Part shown: in pieces, positions 42,806 to 53,284 of the stretch
How positions within the stretch are numbered: position 1 is the stretch's first letter
How the letters are laid out: each line of letters opens with the position of its first letter
From: Cellvibrionales bacterium UBA1969
Lineage (GTDB): Bacteria; Pseudomonadota; Gammaproteobacteria; Pseudomonadales; UBA7434
NCBI GenBank assembly: GCA_002339085.1
Contig: DDDX01000082.1
Coordinates: 1-64,000 of the forward strand
DNA: 64,000 bases
Reading direction: 5' to 3'
Translations under genes and position numbers: made by a program
Notes under the pieces: model-generated
The model's database searches: none
What the model saw: only the letters and a program-made list of their open reading frames with translations
Told to the model about the DNA's origin: nothing

Positions 42806-44563
42806 TTAATAGACATCACGTAAATAACGCTTTTCACGCTTAAGGTTATTCACATAATCGGTGGCTTTTTCAGTATTCATTGTGCCGTGTTGCGCAATCA
42901 CATCGGCAAGCGCTTGATCAACATCACGCGCCATTCGGGTTGCATCACCACAAACATAAAAGTAACCGCCCTGCTCTAACCATGAAAACAGTTCGGCGCC
43001 ATGTTGTTTCATTTTATGCTGCACATAAATCTTCTCGGCCTGATCTCTAGAAAAAGCTAAGTCGAGACGAGTTAACACACCCTGTTCTTGCATAGCGGCC
43101 AATTCATCTTGATAAATAAAATCAAATTCACGAGTTTGATCGCCAAAGAAAAGCCAATTTGGCCCGGTTGCTTGACGCTCCTGCCGCTCCTCTAAAAAAG
43201 CTCTAAATGGGGCAATACCGGTTCCTGGCCCAACCATAATCATTGGCGCAGCGTCGTCAGCGGGAATACGAAATGACTTATTAGTAGAAATAAAAATGCC
43301 CGCTTTATCACCTTCAGCAACTCGATCAGCAAGAAACGTTGAACAAACTCCCAAATGCTGCCTAGATTCATATGACCATCGAACCGCCGCTACAGTTAAA
43401 TGAACAGAACCGGGGTGTTTATTAACACTGGAGGATATCGAATACGCTCGATGCTGTAACGGCTTAAGTAAAACCAAGAGTTCGTCAGCAGTAAAACTCA
43501 CTTTTTCTGTTAATTGCAGTAAATCAAGAATGTCCTTCGCCCACAAAAAATCAGCCAACGCTTCTTTGTCACCATTCTTAAATACATGACTAAAGGCATC
43601 GTGATCGGCAATTTTTTCTACTGCAGCGATGAGCTCTTTAGAAGGGGTTGAAATCTCGTACTTATAAGTCAGCAACTCACCAAGCGTGCGCTCCTGACCT
43701 TCGAGCACGGTATCAGCAGACAATGAAAAATAAGCCAACAAAGATTTAACTAAGCCAGCATCATTAACCGGCATCACATTAAGCGCGTCACCAACTTCAT
43801 AGCTCAAATCGCTATCGCCAAGGTCAATTTCAAAATGACGAATCTCTTTAGCCGAGCCTTCGGCCGATAACAATAGATTTTTTGTAACGGTAGCCGGATA
43901 AGGGTTTTTTCGATTCCAAATTGATTTTACCACCGCTGATTCCGCCTGAAGCGGAATAGTCGTTACAACGGCATCACCATCATTCGCTAACGGTATGGTG
44001 GTATTAATCCACTCTTCAGCCATATCTTCAAAATCAACATCACAGTCAACGCGATCAACTAAGCGGGTAGCCCCTAATTGTTCCAAACGCATATCAATAA
44101 GCTTACCGGCCTGACAAAACTCATCGTAACCCGTGTCACCTAAAGCTAATACGCCAAACTTCATATCAGGTAATTTCGGCATATCACTAGCAGACAGTGA
44201 CTGCCAAAATAATTCGGCGTTATCAGGCATTTCACCCTCGCCGTAAGTCGCGACTGAAAAAATGACTTTTCCCATCTGAGCAAAATCTTCTATACTCACG
44301 TCATCCATACCCTGAACCACAGGATTAAATCCTTGACTTCTAGCCACATTAGCAGCATCCATAGCAATACCTTCAGCATTACCAGTTTGACTGCCGTATA
44401 AAATATCCAGCCGTGGTGCAACTTGACCAGCAGTCGCAGTTAAAGATGCATTTTGCTGATCTGCCATCTGCTTAGCAGATTGTAAGCCCGCTAAAAAACC
44501 GGCCAACCAAGATTTTTGGTCACCCGTAAAAGGGGCATCATCGGGTATAAAGGGAGGTTTCAT
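42806..44563 (-). CDS. cysJ: CysJ-type diflavin reductase (sulfite reductase flavoprotein)
   Basis: A 585-residue NADPH-dependent diflavin reductase. A flavodoxin-like FMN domain comes first (ILYGSQTGNAEGIA), then a connecting domain, the FAD motif RAYSISSS, the NADP motif VGPGTGIAPFRAF, and the classic C-terminus EKRYLRDVY. By sequence it is CysJ, which passes electrons from NADPH through FAD and FMN to CysI. However, cysI is not here; it starts 9 nt after the glutamate synthase gene and precedes hemE, where gltD sits in relatives. It may therefore feed electrons to glutamate synthase instead of, or as well as, sulfite reductase. Confidence 0.88.
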   Translation of the reverse strand: MKPPFIPDDAPFTGDQKSWLAGFLAGLQSAKQMADQQNASLTATAGQVAPRLDILYGSQTGNAEGIAMDAANVARSQGFNPVVQGMDDVSIEDFAQMGKVIFSVATYGEGEMPDNAELFWQSLSASDMPKLPDMKFGVLALGDTGYDEFCQAGKLIDMRLEQLGATRLVDRVDCDVDFEDMAEEWINTTIPLANDGDAVVTTIPLQAESAVVKSIWNRKNPYPATVTKNLLLSAEGSAKEIRHFEIDLGDSDLSYEVGDALNVMPVNDAGLVKSLLAYFSLSADTVLEGQERTLGELLTYKYEISTPSKELIAAVEKIADHDAFSHVFKNGDKEALADFLWAKDILDLLQLTEKVSFTADELLVLLKPLQHRAYSISSSVNKHPGSVHLTVAAVRWSYESRQHLGVCSTFLADRVAEGDKAGIFISTNKSFRIPADDAAPMIMVGPGTGIAPFRAFLEERQERQATGPNWLFFGDQTREFDFIYQDELAAMQEQGVLTRLDLAFSRDQAEKIYVQHKMKQHGAELFSWLEQGGYFYVCGDATRMARDVDQALADVIAQHGTMNTEKATDYVNNLKREKRYLRDVY

Positions 44564-44572
44564 GCACGGTTC

Positions 44573-47500
44573 TCATAATTGACTCACATTAGGTAATAAA
44601 TCATTCATCGCGTTGAAGGCAAATAGCTCTTCAAAGCTTGGAATTCGACCTAATGCTGTTTTGTTTTTCTGTTGCTGATGGATAATCCAGCCATAAGTAG
44701 CTGGGCTGTCCATCGATATAATATTACGCAAACTTAGCGTCTGTTTAAAATCGTTTAATCGTTTATTAGCAATCATTGCTGCCAGCTCACTATCACTATA
44801 ACCAGCAATCGCTTGGCGAGAGTGACGCAATAAACCATTCATTAAAGCAAAATCTTCAGTCAAAATCAGATTGCGCGTAGCTTTAACCGCTTCAGGATGC
44901 TGAACATCATTGATAGAGGGCAATTTTTTAAGCGCTAATTTTTGTGCTGTATCTAACACGGAATAGGTATTCAATAATTCATATTTCTTGTCACCATCAT
45001 CGCCAAGTTGCGTGTCTGGCACGAAACCATGAAAGACGGGCTGCCCTGAGCGCCAAGCACGTTTAAGCTTATTGACTTGGTGAGCTGCAAGCGCTGTCGC
45101 CAACTCTTCAAGTAACTCTTTACGTGGTTTAGCCGCTAAAATAGCCTCAGAGTCTTGATACTGCAGTAATGCACGCGGAATGATGTAGGAAAAATTCTTT
45201 TTCTCAACATCCCAATTGGCCAGCAATTGCTTTGCCTTTTGCGAGTTGGTTGCCTCTACGTGCCAAACTAATAATGTCTTAACCGCTTGCGCATGAATGT
45301 CCGATTGCTCAGAGCTTTCTGATAATGAACCCAGTAGTACTGAGTCATGGCTAATACTGTCAGCAAAAAGACAGTCAGGATCATATTGGTAGGCAAAACC
45401 GCCGGACATACCATTACCAAACCCTTTAGAAAAACCACCTAAGTTTAATACTGCACCGTTGGTCATATACTCGCAACAAAAATCACCCACGCCTTCTACA
45501 ACTGCTGTCGATCCAGAATTTCTCACCGCAAATCGATCACCCGCTTGACCTTCAATAAAGACTCTTCCGCCTGTTGCGCCAAATAAAGCAAAATTGCCTA
45601 TCAAAACATTATTACCCATGGCTTGATTTTCGCTGGCAGGCGCATGCACCACAATCTGGCCACCACACGCGGTTTTACCCACGCCATCATTACAGGTGCC
45701 CGTATGCTCCAACACCATGCCGTCATTACAGAAAGCACCGTAAGACTGACCAGCGGAACCATGTGTGGCAATATTAACGCTTGCTTCGCGAAGGTAGCGT
45801 CGGCCACGCTGGTCTTGTAATACTGCGGGCAAATCGATATCAGCCAATTCATGATTCAGGATGCGTTCTAAGTCAATTGCCAACTGACCACCGACACTTT
45901 TATTGCAGTTGTTTAAATGACGGCTATCAGGAACAGTAACCGATAATTGTTTGTTATCGATTAAGGCTTGTCTAACATGGACAAGAAATTGATCGTCGAC
46001 AGCAAAATCTCGTTCCATATAAATAGGATTATCAACTTTAAACTCATCGACCACTGTCAACATAGCTCTTAAATCTAATTGGCCAACCGAGGAAGGGTGA
46101 TCTAACAGATGCATTAAATCACTTCGACCTCTCGCCTCGCGTAAAGACCGCAAGCCAAGCTGGGCAAGAATTTCTCTCACCTCATGAGCAATATTCAATA
46201 AATATTGACCCAGTGCACGAGGATCGCCATCAAACACTTCTGGGTTAGTAGTCAAACCTGCAGGGCATTTGATGTTGCAGTTTTTTGCCATTACACACTT
46301 CAGCATCATCAATGCCGTGGTGCCAAACTCAAAACTGTCGCCGCCCATTAAAGCAGACTTCACTACGTCAGATCCGGTTTGATGGGCACCAGAGCAGCGG
46401 AGGATGACCTTGCTGCGAAGACCGTTTGCAGACAACGCTTGATGTACTTCAGCGATACCGATTTCTGCCGCACGGCCCGTGTATTTGAGCGATGTGACTG
46501 ACGCTGCACCCGTGCCGCCGGTATTACCCGCAACATTAATAACGTCAGCGCCTGCCTTGGCAACACCAACAGCAATGGTGCCTATACCATCGGATGATAC
46601 GAGCTTAACAATCACACGTACTCGTGCCGCTTTGGCATCGTGAATCAGTTGAGCCAAATCCTCGATTGAATACGTGTCGTGGTGCGGTGGTGGCGAAATT
46701 AACTCGACACCGGGCACACCACCGCGAGCAGCGGCAATTTCAACATTTACTTTTGGTGCAGGCAATTGACCGCCCTCACCTGGCTTAGCGCCCTGACCAA
46801 TTTTAATTTCAACTTCCTCAAGCATGGGGTCAGCTAGATACCCTGCCCATACACCAAATCGGCCCGACGCAAACTGCTTAATCCTTGAAGCGCGAATAGT
46901 ACCGTATCGAGATAGATGCTCCCCCCCCTCACCACTATTCGACATACCCCCGACCATGTTTGTGCCGTGCGCAACTGCCTCGTGAGCAGTCGCGACTAAA
47001 GCACCATGACTCATTGCACCAGAGGCTAAAAATGGGGTTATCTCACTGGCGGCCTGCACCTCTTCAAGTGGTAGAGCGGGCAGTGCCGAGCGCAAACGCG
47101 TGAGGTAATCGAGCGCTTCGTGGCTTGCAGTTATGAGCAGACGTTGCCCTTTAATTTGATGGCTTATAATATTATCACCAAAGCGATCGATAAACGAAAT
47201 GGCTAATTGCTCAAGTCGCTTAGCATCATTAGCTTTGCTGCCGGTTAATTGTAAAGCAAAGTCAGTCTCACTAAGTGGTTCGCAATCCAGGCCACGAATA
47301 ACAAAATCATTATTACCAGCACGGTTAAATCGCATCAATTCTTCGCGAAAATCATCTGCCTTATCGATAAAACTAATATCGGCAGGAAACGCCAAAACAT
47401 CGCGCAAAGCGGCAGGTCGCCGAGCTCTTTCTTCTGCCATAGAGCGTGAGAATTCACGGTATCCGGGCGTGATCTCAAAGTTATTAACTTCATCGTTAGT

Positions 47501-50059
47501 TAATCGATCAAAGCTAGTGTTGGTATAGCCTTCCTCACTGATGCCAAATGCACTCTCCATGCGATTTAAGGTTAATAAACGTAAGGTATCTTTAGTGTCT
47601 TTATCGTCTTGATCCCCAAAAGTAATTTTTTCTTCGGTTAAATCAACAAAACCCCTGACAGCCGTAATGCCGTAACTGTGGCCTGCGCCTTCTGCCCGCT
47701 CTTTAAATAAGCCAAGCATCGGGATATCATTTTCGGAATGACAGTCTAGCGCATGCTGATGCCAGTCTGTCATTGCTTGAGCTACTTCGATAAAGCCCAC
47801 ACCCCCAACTGGCGATTTCATGTTAGGGAAGTAGCGACGAAAAATTGGATCGTCGGTATTTAGAAAGTTTGGCTCAAAGAATTCACCGCCTGAATAGCTC
47901 TCGACGGTACAAAGCCCTACTTTGCCCATTGTCTTCATTAGTGCTTTTTCTGCCGCCTTAACGAACTTATTATAAGCAAGGTCAGGGTCTTCAGAGAATT
48001 TTTCTTCTGCACGCAGCTGAACACCCAATGGATAGACGGCTGCCGCACCAAAGCCTAATGCACAGCAAATATGATGAGAAGATTTTATCTGGCCACTCTC
48101 AACAATTATTGAAACAGTCAATCGCAGACCTGCTTCAATTAAACGTTGATTAACTGCCGAGACCATCAAAGTCACTGCAACAGGGGCAAAATTACTTGAT
48201 ATTTCTCGATCACTTAAAATTACAATTCCACCATGATCACTAGCAAATTGTTCAACTTGATCACATAAGTTATCTATAGACCCTACCAGAGATAACTGAT
48301 TTGCATCACGATCATTGAAGACAGGTTCGTACAGCATACTAAATCGCTTAACTGGTGTTTTTCCCTGATCACAAATGCGACCAATTTGATCAAAATTCAA
48401 AATTGGTGATTCAATAATAATTTGATGAGTAGCTTTGTCGCCAATATTTGGTTTTGCGCCAAGCGCAACTCTTAGAGTCATGCCTTCAGCTTCGCGTATA
48501 GAATCAAGTGGTGGATTTGTAACTTGCGCAAACCGCTGAGAAAAATATTTAACTAGACCACCTTCATTATCTGACAGAGCATTAATCGCATTGCCGTATC
48601 CCATGGCTGATACTTTTTCAACGCCGGTCGCTAACATTGGGTCCATTAAAAATCTAAAACTTTCTTGATTGTGTGAGTATGAAACATATCTTCCAGGCAA
48701 AGTTAAATCACCATAATAATCTAACATTGACTCTAAACCAGATTCTTCTGGTTCTGGTAATACTTCAATATGAGTGCGTGCTCCACTCACAAGCTGAATA
48801 TAATCACGCCGCTCAGCCAACATCTCAAGGGCTTGGTTGGTATTAAACGAGCGTTTTTGATGGTGGTCATAATACAACATACCCCCCGCTTCTATTCGGC
48901 CTCTGCTCAAAACAGCATCGTCTTTAAAATCAATCTGACCTGCCTCAGACATAACTGCCAAATAATTTTCTGTCTCAATACTTCGAAGTGGTCGAAGACC
49001 AAGACGATCGAGACGCGCACCAATAATGCTGCCATCGCCAAAAATCAACGCAGCAGGGCCGTCGTTTTTCTCTTCATATAAAGAAAAATATTCCAACATC
49101 GCTCTGACAGCTGGCGATAAGGTTTGGTCGTTCTCCCAAGCGGGCGGCATCATCGACACTACGGCTGTGACTAAATCTAAACCATCTTCAATCACTCTAG
49201 ACTGCAGAGTTTGATCTAACCGACAACTATCAGACTGACCTTTGGGACGAATAATATTGTTTTCTTTTGCCCTAGCAATGGCCGCCTCTGATAAACGATT
49301 CTTTTTATCGGTGTTCAACTCGCCATTATGTGCCATCAACCGAAAAGGTTGCGCCATGGATGGATGCGGATCTGTGTTAGTGGAAAAACGAGTATGAAAA
49401 TACAGCGTATGGATGCTTTGCTGGCTATTATTCAAATCGCAGAAATAAGGGATAATTTCGTTTGAGTTAACACGCCCTTTCAAAACCTGCATCTGCGCTG
49501 ATAAAGACAAAGGATAAAGCCCACTTAGCTTAGGCTCGGTATAAGCTCGTGATTCTACTGTCAATAAAACTTGGTGAATCTTTCGATTAAAACTATCGCC
49601 TTCAATACCCTCGGGAGCTAAAAATACCCACTGTATAATCGGCAATTGATACTGCACAGCTGCAGGACGCAACACGTCATTATTAACTGGCACATCGCGG
49701 GTGATAAGTGTCGTCATGCCTGCAGCGCTGAGCGCATCATCAATTAATTGCTTTGCTAATTCATGCTGGCTGACATCGCTTGGCATAAAAAAATTGCCCA
49801 CCCCAAACTGACCCAAACATAAATCATGCCCGGTGACGCGGTTAAAAAATTCCAATGATAAATCGATTGATACACCGGCACCATCGCCTACACCTTCAGC
49901 CGACATGCCGCCTCGATGTGGCACAGCACAAAGTGCCTCATGGCCTTTCACTAAAAGGTCATGGGTCTGCTTGCCGTCTTTTCGGGTTAGGAAGCCAACG
50001 CCACAGCTACTCTTATCTAACGAGCTGTCGTAAAGGCCGAACCTAGTGTTATCAGTCAT
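44573..50059 (-). CDS. gltB: glutamate synthase large subunit, oversized form
   Basis: An 1828-residue ferredoxin/NADPH-type glutamate synthase, roughly 350 longer than the ~1480-residue classical GltB. The class-II glutaminase begins at Cys19 (KSSCGVGFL), implying removal of an 18-residue propeptide. The FMN-barrel region has ISPPPHHDTYSIEDLAQLI and GNTGGTGAAS. The [3Fe-4S] cysteines are in CVMAKNCNIKCPAG (about 1255-1268), spaced C-x5-C-x3-C rather than the usual C-x5-C-x4-C. The GXGXG-helix domain follows near 1430-1580. The final ~240 residues are an extra helical region with no GltD-type FAD/NADPH motifs. It lacks gltD beside it and is 9 nt from a CysJ-type reductase. Confidence 0.9.
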   Translation of the reverse strand: MTDNTRFGLYDSSLDKSSCGVGFLTRKDGKQTHDLLVKGHEALCAVPHRGGMSAEGVGDGAGVSIDLSLEFFNRVTGHDLCLGQFGVGNFFMPSDVSQHELAKQLIDDALSAAGMTTLITRDVPVNNDVLRPAAVQYQLPIIQWVFLAPEGIEGDSFNRKIHQVLLTVESRAYTEPKLSGLYPLSLSAQMQVLKGRVNSNEIIPYFCDLNNSQQSIHTLYFHTRFSTNTDPHPSMAQPFRLMAHNGELNTDKKNRLSEAAIARAKENNIIRPKGQSDSCRLDQTLQSRVIEDGLDLVTAVVSMMPPAWENDQTLSPAVRAMLEYFSLYEEKNDGPAALIFGDGSIIGARLDRLGLRPLRSIETENYLAVMSEAGQIDFKDDAVLSRGRIEAGGMLYYDHHQKRSFNTNQALEMLAERRDYIQLVSGARTHIEVLPEPEESGLESMLDYYGDLTLPGRYVSYSHNQESFRFLMDPMLATGVEKVSAMGYGNAINALSDNEGGLVKYFSQRFAQVTNPPLDSIREAEGMTLRVALGAKPNIGDKATHQIIIESPILNFDQIGRICDQGKTPVKRFSMLYEPVFNDRDANQLSLVGSIDNLCDQVEQFASDHGGIVILSDREISSNFAPVAVTLMVSAVNQRLIEAGLRLTVSIIVESGQIKSSHHICCALGFGAAAVYPLGVQLRAEEKFSEDPDLAYNKFVKAAEKALMKTMGKVGLCTVESYSGGEFFEPNFLNTDDPIFRRYFPNMKSPVGGVGFIEVAQAMTDWHQHALDCHSENDIPMLGLFKERAEGAGHSYGITAVRGFVDLTEEKITFGDQDDKDTKDTLRLLTLNRMESAFGISEEGYTNTSFDRLTNDEVNNFEITPGYREFSRSMAEERARRPAALRDVLAFPADISFIDKADDFREELMRFNRAGNNDFVIRGLDCEPLSETDFALQLTGSKANDAKRLEQLAISFIDRFGDNIISHQIKGQRLLITASHEALDYLTRLRSALPALPLEEVQAASEITPFLASGAMSHGALVATAHEAVAHGTNMVGGMSNSGEGGEHLSRYGTIRASRIKQFASGRFGVWAGYLADPMLEEVEIKIGQGAKPGEGGQLPAPKVNVEIAAARGGVPGVELISPPPHHDTYSIEDLAQLIHDAKAARVRVIVKLVSSDGIGTIAVGVAKAGADVINVAGNTGGTGAASVTSLKYTGRAAEIGIAEVHQALSANGLRSKVILRCSGAHQTGSDVVKSALMGGDSFEFGTTALMMLKCVMAKNCNIKCPAGLTTNPEVFDGDPRALGQYLLNIAHEVREILAQLGLRSLREARGRSDLMHLLDHPSSVGQLDLRAMLTVVDEFKVDNPIYMERDFAVDDQFLVHVRQALIDNKQLSVTVPDSRHLNNCNKSVGGQLAIDLERILNHELADIDLPAVLQDQRGRRYLREASVNIATHGSAGQSYGAFCNDGMVLEHTGTCNDGVGKTACGGQIVVHAPASENQAMGNNVLIGNFALFGATGGRVFIEGQAGDRFAVRNSGSTAVVEGVGDFCCEYMTNGAVLNLGGFSKGFGNGMSGGFAYQYDPDCLFADSISHDSVLLGSLSESSEQSDIHAQAVKTLLVWHVEATNSQKAKQLLANWDVEKKNFSYIIPRALLQYQDSEAILAAKPRKELLEELATALAAHQVNKLKRAWRSGQPVFHGFVPDTQLGDDGDKKYELLNTYSVLDTAQKLALKKLPSINDVQHPEAVKATRNLILTEDFALMNGLLRHSRQAIAGYSDSELAAMIANKRLNDFKQTLSLRNIISMDSPATYGWIIHQQQKNKTALGRIPSFEELFAFNAMNDLLPNVSQL

Positions 50060-50383
50060 AAGTTTGAATCGCTTATTTAAATCAAAAAATCGAAAATTTT
50101 AAAATATTGAGAGCCACCACAATAACCTCTCATCTTGGTTAGATGCAAAAAGAGGCGAAACTATCCAATCCCCTTTTGGTTAAAAATATTGTTAATTCTC
50201 AATGTGTTACTGAAAAAATCAGAGCCAAATATTGGCCATCAGGCTAAAAAAAGGGAGTGTATTCTACACGTAAGTACGACTATGAACAATTATCCATTTA
50301 TCGGCTTTGAAATTAGCTATTAAACTATAAGAAACAATAGCTTAGGATTATCGTCAACGATACAGATAGTTCTATTTAGTATT
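50060..50383 (-). promoter_or_regulatory. gltB leader and promoter region
   Basis: 324 bp between damX and gltB, both on the minus strand. A candidate promoter is TTGTTC (50284-50289), 17 bp, TAGAAT (50261-50266), giving a leader of about 195 nt before gltB. Inside the leader the short stem GCCAA-TAT-TTGGC followed by T-rich sequence might attenuate transcription, but it is weak. No gene was recognised. Confidence 0.45.
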
Positions 50384-52024
50384 CTACTCTTCTTCAGGGT
50401 CAATGACAGCACTAAATCGCTGAATATCGGATTGAATACTAGCGATATTACGTGGCCAAGGTCTTAATCGCTGTAATCCGGAAGCTAGATCTTGAATAGC
50501 TTGTTTGGCTTCATTACGGCCTGTATAGGGGCCACTGACCACGACAAACCATGGCTTACCGCTGTAGCGCGTCTCGTACACAAATAGCGATAATTGCTCA
50601 GCATATTGCTCAACCAGTTGCTTGGCACGTTTAGGATTGTGGGTGCCAAAAATTTGAAGCGCGTAACCGGTATCAGGCCAATCTACGATAGTAAGCCGTC
50701 TGTTTTCTGGCTGAAAATTACCCCTTTTCTTTTTTAAATCAATCTGTTGAGTAGCAATATCACGTGTGACCCCAACATCTTCCACTGCCGTTGAGGGCGT
50801 TATAGTAACAACTTCGTACGAGCCACTCATCACATCCGTATTTTTTGCTGACGGTAGGTCGTTTGCCAGCGCTTGCAAACTAGTCCTAACTTGATCAGCC
50901 GTTTTTACCGTGAAGGCATCTTTAACGGTTGGGTGTGGTTCATCTTCAATAGAAGATTGAAAATTACTTTCCGGCTCTTGAGTTAATTCTGACTGAGCAC
51001 CGACTAACACAATTGGCTCAAAATTTTTGACTGAAGCCGGCTCTTCAATATTCGAGTTGTAAATAAATACGATCAAAATTGTTAGAAAGATCAATGCGAA
51101 TGCATGGCTTAATGGAAAGGGTTTACGAGATGGGATTTGGCTAGCTTTACCTGCCATTAGCATACTACGCACCACTTGATGCAACTGTCGCACGCTACCC
51201 TGACTCCTATAGGTTAGCGCTTGAAGCTGCATCTGGCTTAGCGGAAACTCACCTTTAAACCCAACCGCTTCAAGCCGATAAAAAACATAATCATAAACCT
51301 CAGACTGACTAAAGGGTGTTAGCTCAATTCGATTAATCAGTAAATCTTCCGTTTCTGCCGCTGACTCCAATAAACTCAGGACCTGCTGCTGGCCGACGAG
51401 AATAGCCGCTAATTTACCTTCTGCCGCAGCAAGCAAAGTAAATATCGACGCCAGTGCCTCATGGCCTAAATCCTCAACATTATCAATACAAATAAGAGAT
51501 TGTCGATCAATCGCCGTATTGCTCTCAAAAAATGCCAGCAAGTTCTGACCCAACCACTCCACATCGTCAGCACTATCATGATAGATATCAATACCAAGAC
51601 CAGTTGCTAAAGCAGTGAAGACTTGCGCGGTACTCATCATTAATTCAGCTCGAATGCTTGCTATATCAACATCGCCTTTTAACTCACGCACAGCCGCGCT
51701 TAAAGTCGCGGTCTTACCAGCACCTGTGGGACCCGTAAGGAAAACGGGCGTACTACCATAACGCGAGAAATGTAACAAAGATTGGACCGCCTGCTGACGA
51801 CCAGATCCCGGATAAAACAACCCACTATTATCTTGATCAATAAAAGGATCGCGCTCAAATCGATACCTTGCTAAATACGCATTAAATTGAGCGCGTTTTT
51901 TCTCATCACGATATATTTCAGAGGCAGCTGGGGAGGTAGCAGGAGTAACTTTGCCAGAATCAACTGCAAGGCCTTGTTGTGAGTCAACTTGTGAGTCGGA
52001 GTCTCTATTGATTTCCATCACCAT
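50384..52024 (-). CDS. damX: DamX-like AAA ATPase with SPOR domain
   Basis: A 546-residue protein. An AAA-type ATPase (Walker A GPTGAGKTA, Walker B SLICIDNVED) fills about 90-300, a membrane helix LSHAFALIFLTILIVFIY lies near 325-345, and a C-terminal SPOR domain is recognisable (YALQIFGTHNPKRAKQL to PWFVVVSGPYTGRNEA). SPOR binds denuded septal peptidoglycan, so the protein acts in division. It follows aroB by 24 nt, as in enteric and pseudomonad genomes. Confidence 0.88.
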   Translation of the reverse strand: MVMEINRDSDSQVDSQQGLAVDSGKVTPATSPAASEIYRDEKKRAQFNAYLARYRFERDPFIDQDNSGLFYPGSGRQQAVQSLLHFSRYGSTPVFLTGPTGAGKTATLSAAVRELKGDVDIASIRAELMMSTAQVFTALATGLGIDIYHDSADDVEWLGQNLLAFFESNTAIDRQSLICIDNVEDLGHEALASIFTLLAAAEGKLAAILVGQQQVLSLLESAAETEDLLINRIELTPFSQSEVYDYVFYRLEAVGFKGEFPLSQMQLQALTYRSQGSVRQLHQVVRSMLMAGKASQIPSRKPFPLSHAFALIFLTILIVFIYNSNIEEPASVKNFEPIVLVGAQSELTQEPESNFQSSIEDEPHPTVKDAFTVKTADQVRTSLQALANDLPSAKNTDVMSGSYEVVTITPSTAVEDVGVTRDIATQQIDLKKKRGNFQPENRRLTIVDWPDTGYALQIFGTHNPKRAKQLVEQYAEQLSLFVYETRYSGKPWFVVVSGPYTGRNEAKQAIQDLASGLQRLRPWPRNIASIQSDIQRFSAVIDPEEE

Positions 52025-52048
52025 AGCGTAAAACGCAAGAGATTTCTC

Positions 52049-53128
52049 TTACAAATAATGTTGTAACGTTTGTTTAAGTAAATCAGCATCAAAATCATTG
52101 CTGACAAAAGCATCGCCAATAGCGCGCAATAGTACTAGACGTAAGTGCCCATCAAGCACTTTTTTATCCATGCCCATTAAGCCTAATATCGCATCGCTAG
52201 TCGGTAAATTAGCCGGCGCTGATACCGGCAGCCCCGCAGCCCCTATGAGTGCTATCGTACGCTCTAATACAGAAGCGTTAATTAAGCCTAAGCGTGTAGA
52301 AAGATCGAGAGCCATAATCATCCCGAAACCAACGGCTTCACCATGTAACCAAGCTTTATACTCTGTTGCGGTCTCAATCGCGTGGCCAAACGTATGACCT
52401 AAATTAAGAATCGCACGAAAACCACCTTCACGCTCGTCGGCAGCCACTACTTTCGCTTTATTTTCGCAAGATCGTGCAATTGCATATTGCAAAGCCGCTT
52501 GGTCTCGCACAATTAATGCTGGCATATTTTGTTCGAGCCAAATAAAAAAATCAGCATCACAGATTAAACCGTACTTAATTACCTCGGCTAAACCAGCTTG
52601 ATATTCTCGTATAGGTAAGCTAGACAAAGTATCGGTATCAATTAATACGGCTGTAGGCTGATGAAAAGCACCAATCATATTTTTACCTAGAGCATGATTA
52701 ACCCCAGTTTTACCCCCCACGGAAGAATCCACTTGGGCTAGCAAAGTGGTTGGCATCTGAATAAACTTGACGCCTCGCTGATAACAAGCTGCAGCGAAAC
52801 CCGTCATATCACCGACGACACCGCCACCGAGCGCGAGCAACGTCGTCGTTCGATTATGACGTTGGTTTAATAAGGCTTCAAAGACGCGCTCCACCGTTGC
52901 CAATTGCTTGAACTGTTCACCGTCTGGAAGGATTATCGTGTCTGCATTAGGTATCTTAGTCAGCAATGAGTCTAAATAAAGCGGCGCGATGGTTTCATTG
53001 GTTACTACCATCAATTGACCCGAGCCAATATACTGCTGTAATAATGCCTCGTCTTTTAAAAATCCCGCACCAATAATAATGGGATAACTTCGCTCGGCCA
53101 AGTCAACTTGAAGAGTAATAGATGTCAC
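52049..53128 (-). CDS. aroB: 3-dehydroquinate synthase
   Basis: A 359-residue full-length AroB, second enzyme of the shikimate pathway. The NAD-binding glycine motif is [33 protein letters not shown] and [11 protein letters not shown] (zinc His) are signatures. It is 156 nt after aroK and directly before damX. Confidence 0.96.
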   Translation of the reverse strand: MTSITLQVDLAERSYPIIIGAGFLKDEALLQQYIGSGQLMVVTNETIAPLYLDSLLTKIPNADTIILPDGEQFKQLATVERVFEALLNQRHNRTTTLLALGGGVVGDMTGFAAACYQRGVKFIQMPTTLLAQVDSSVGGKTGVNHALGKNMIGAFHQPTAVLIDTDTLSSLPIREYQAGLAEVIKYGLICDADFFIWLEQNMPALIVRDQAALQYAIARSCENKAKVVAADEREGGFRAILNLGHTFGHAIETATEYKAWLHGEAVGFGMIMALDLSTRLGLINASVLERTIALIGAAGLPVSAPANLPTSDAILGLMGMDKKVLDGHLRLVLLRAIGDAFVSNDFDADLLKQTLQHYL

Positions 53129-53284
53129 GTTTGCGAACCTTTTTCAGTGAATATCTGATATTTAACCATTAACAACGATAAAGTCAAAGATCTGCCTCTT
53201 AGACAAAAAATTCAGCTATTCATCCATTGAGCCAACCGCTTTGAGATGGCCATAAAAAACATGATTTATAGCGCTAGTTCTTAC

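Noticed and set aside
47199..47528. 109-codon plus-strand frame opposite gltB
   Set aside because: It is antisense to a strongly conserved gene and shows no protein family features.
44573..50059. GltB-GltD fusion explaining the extra length
   Set aside because: The C-terminal extension shows no FAD/NADPH Rossmann motifs or GltD cysteine clusters.
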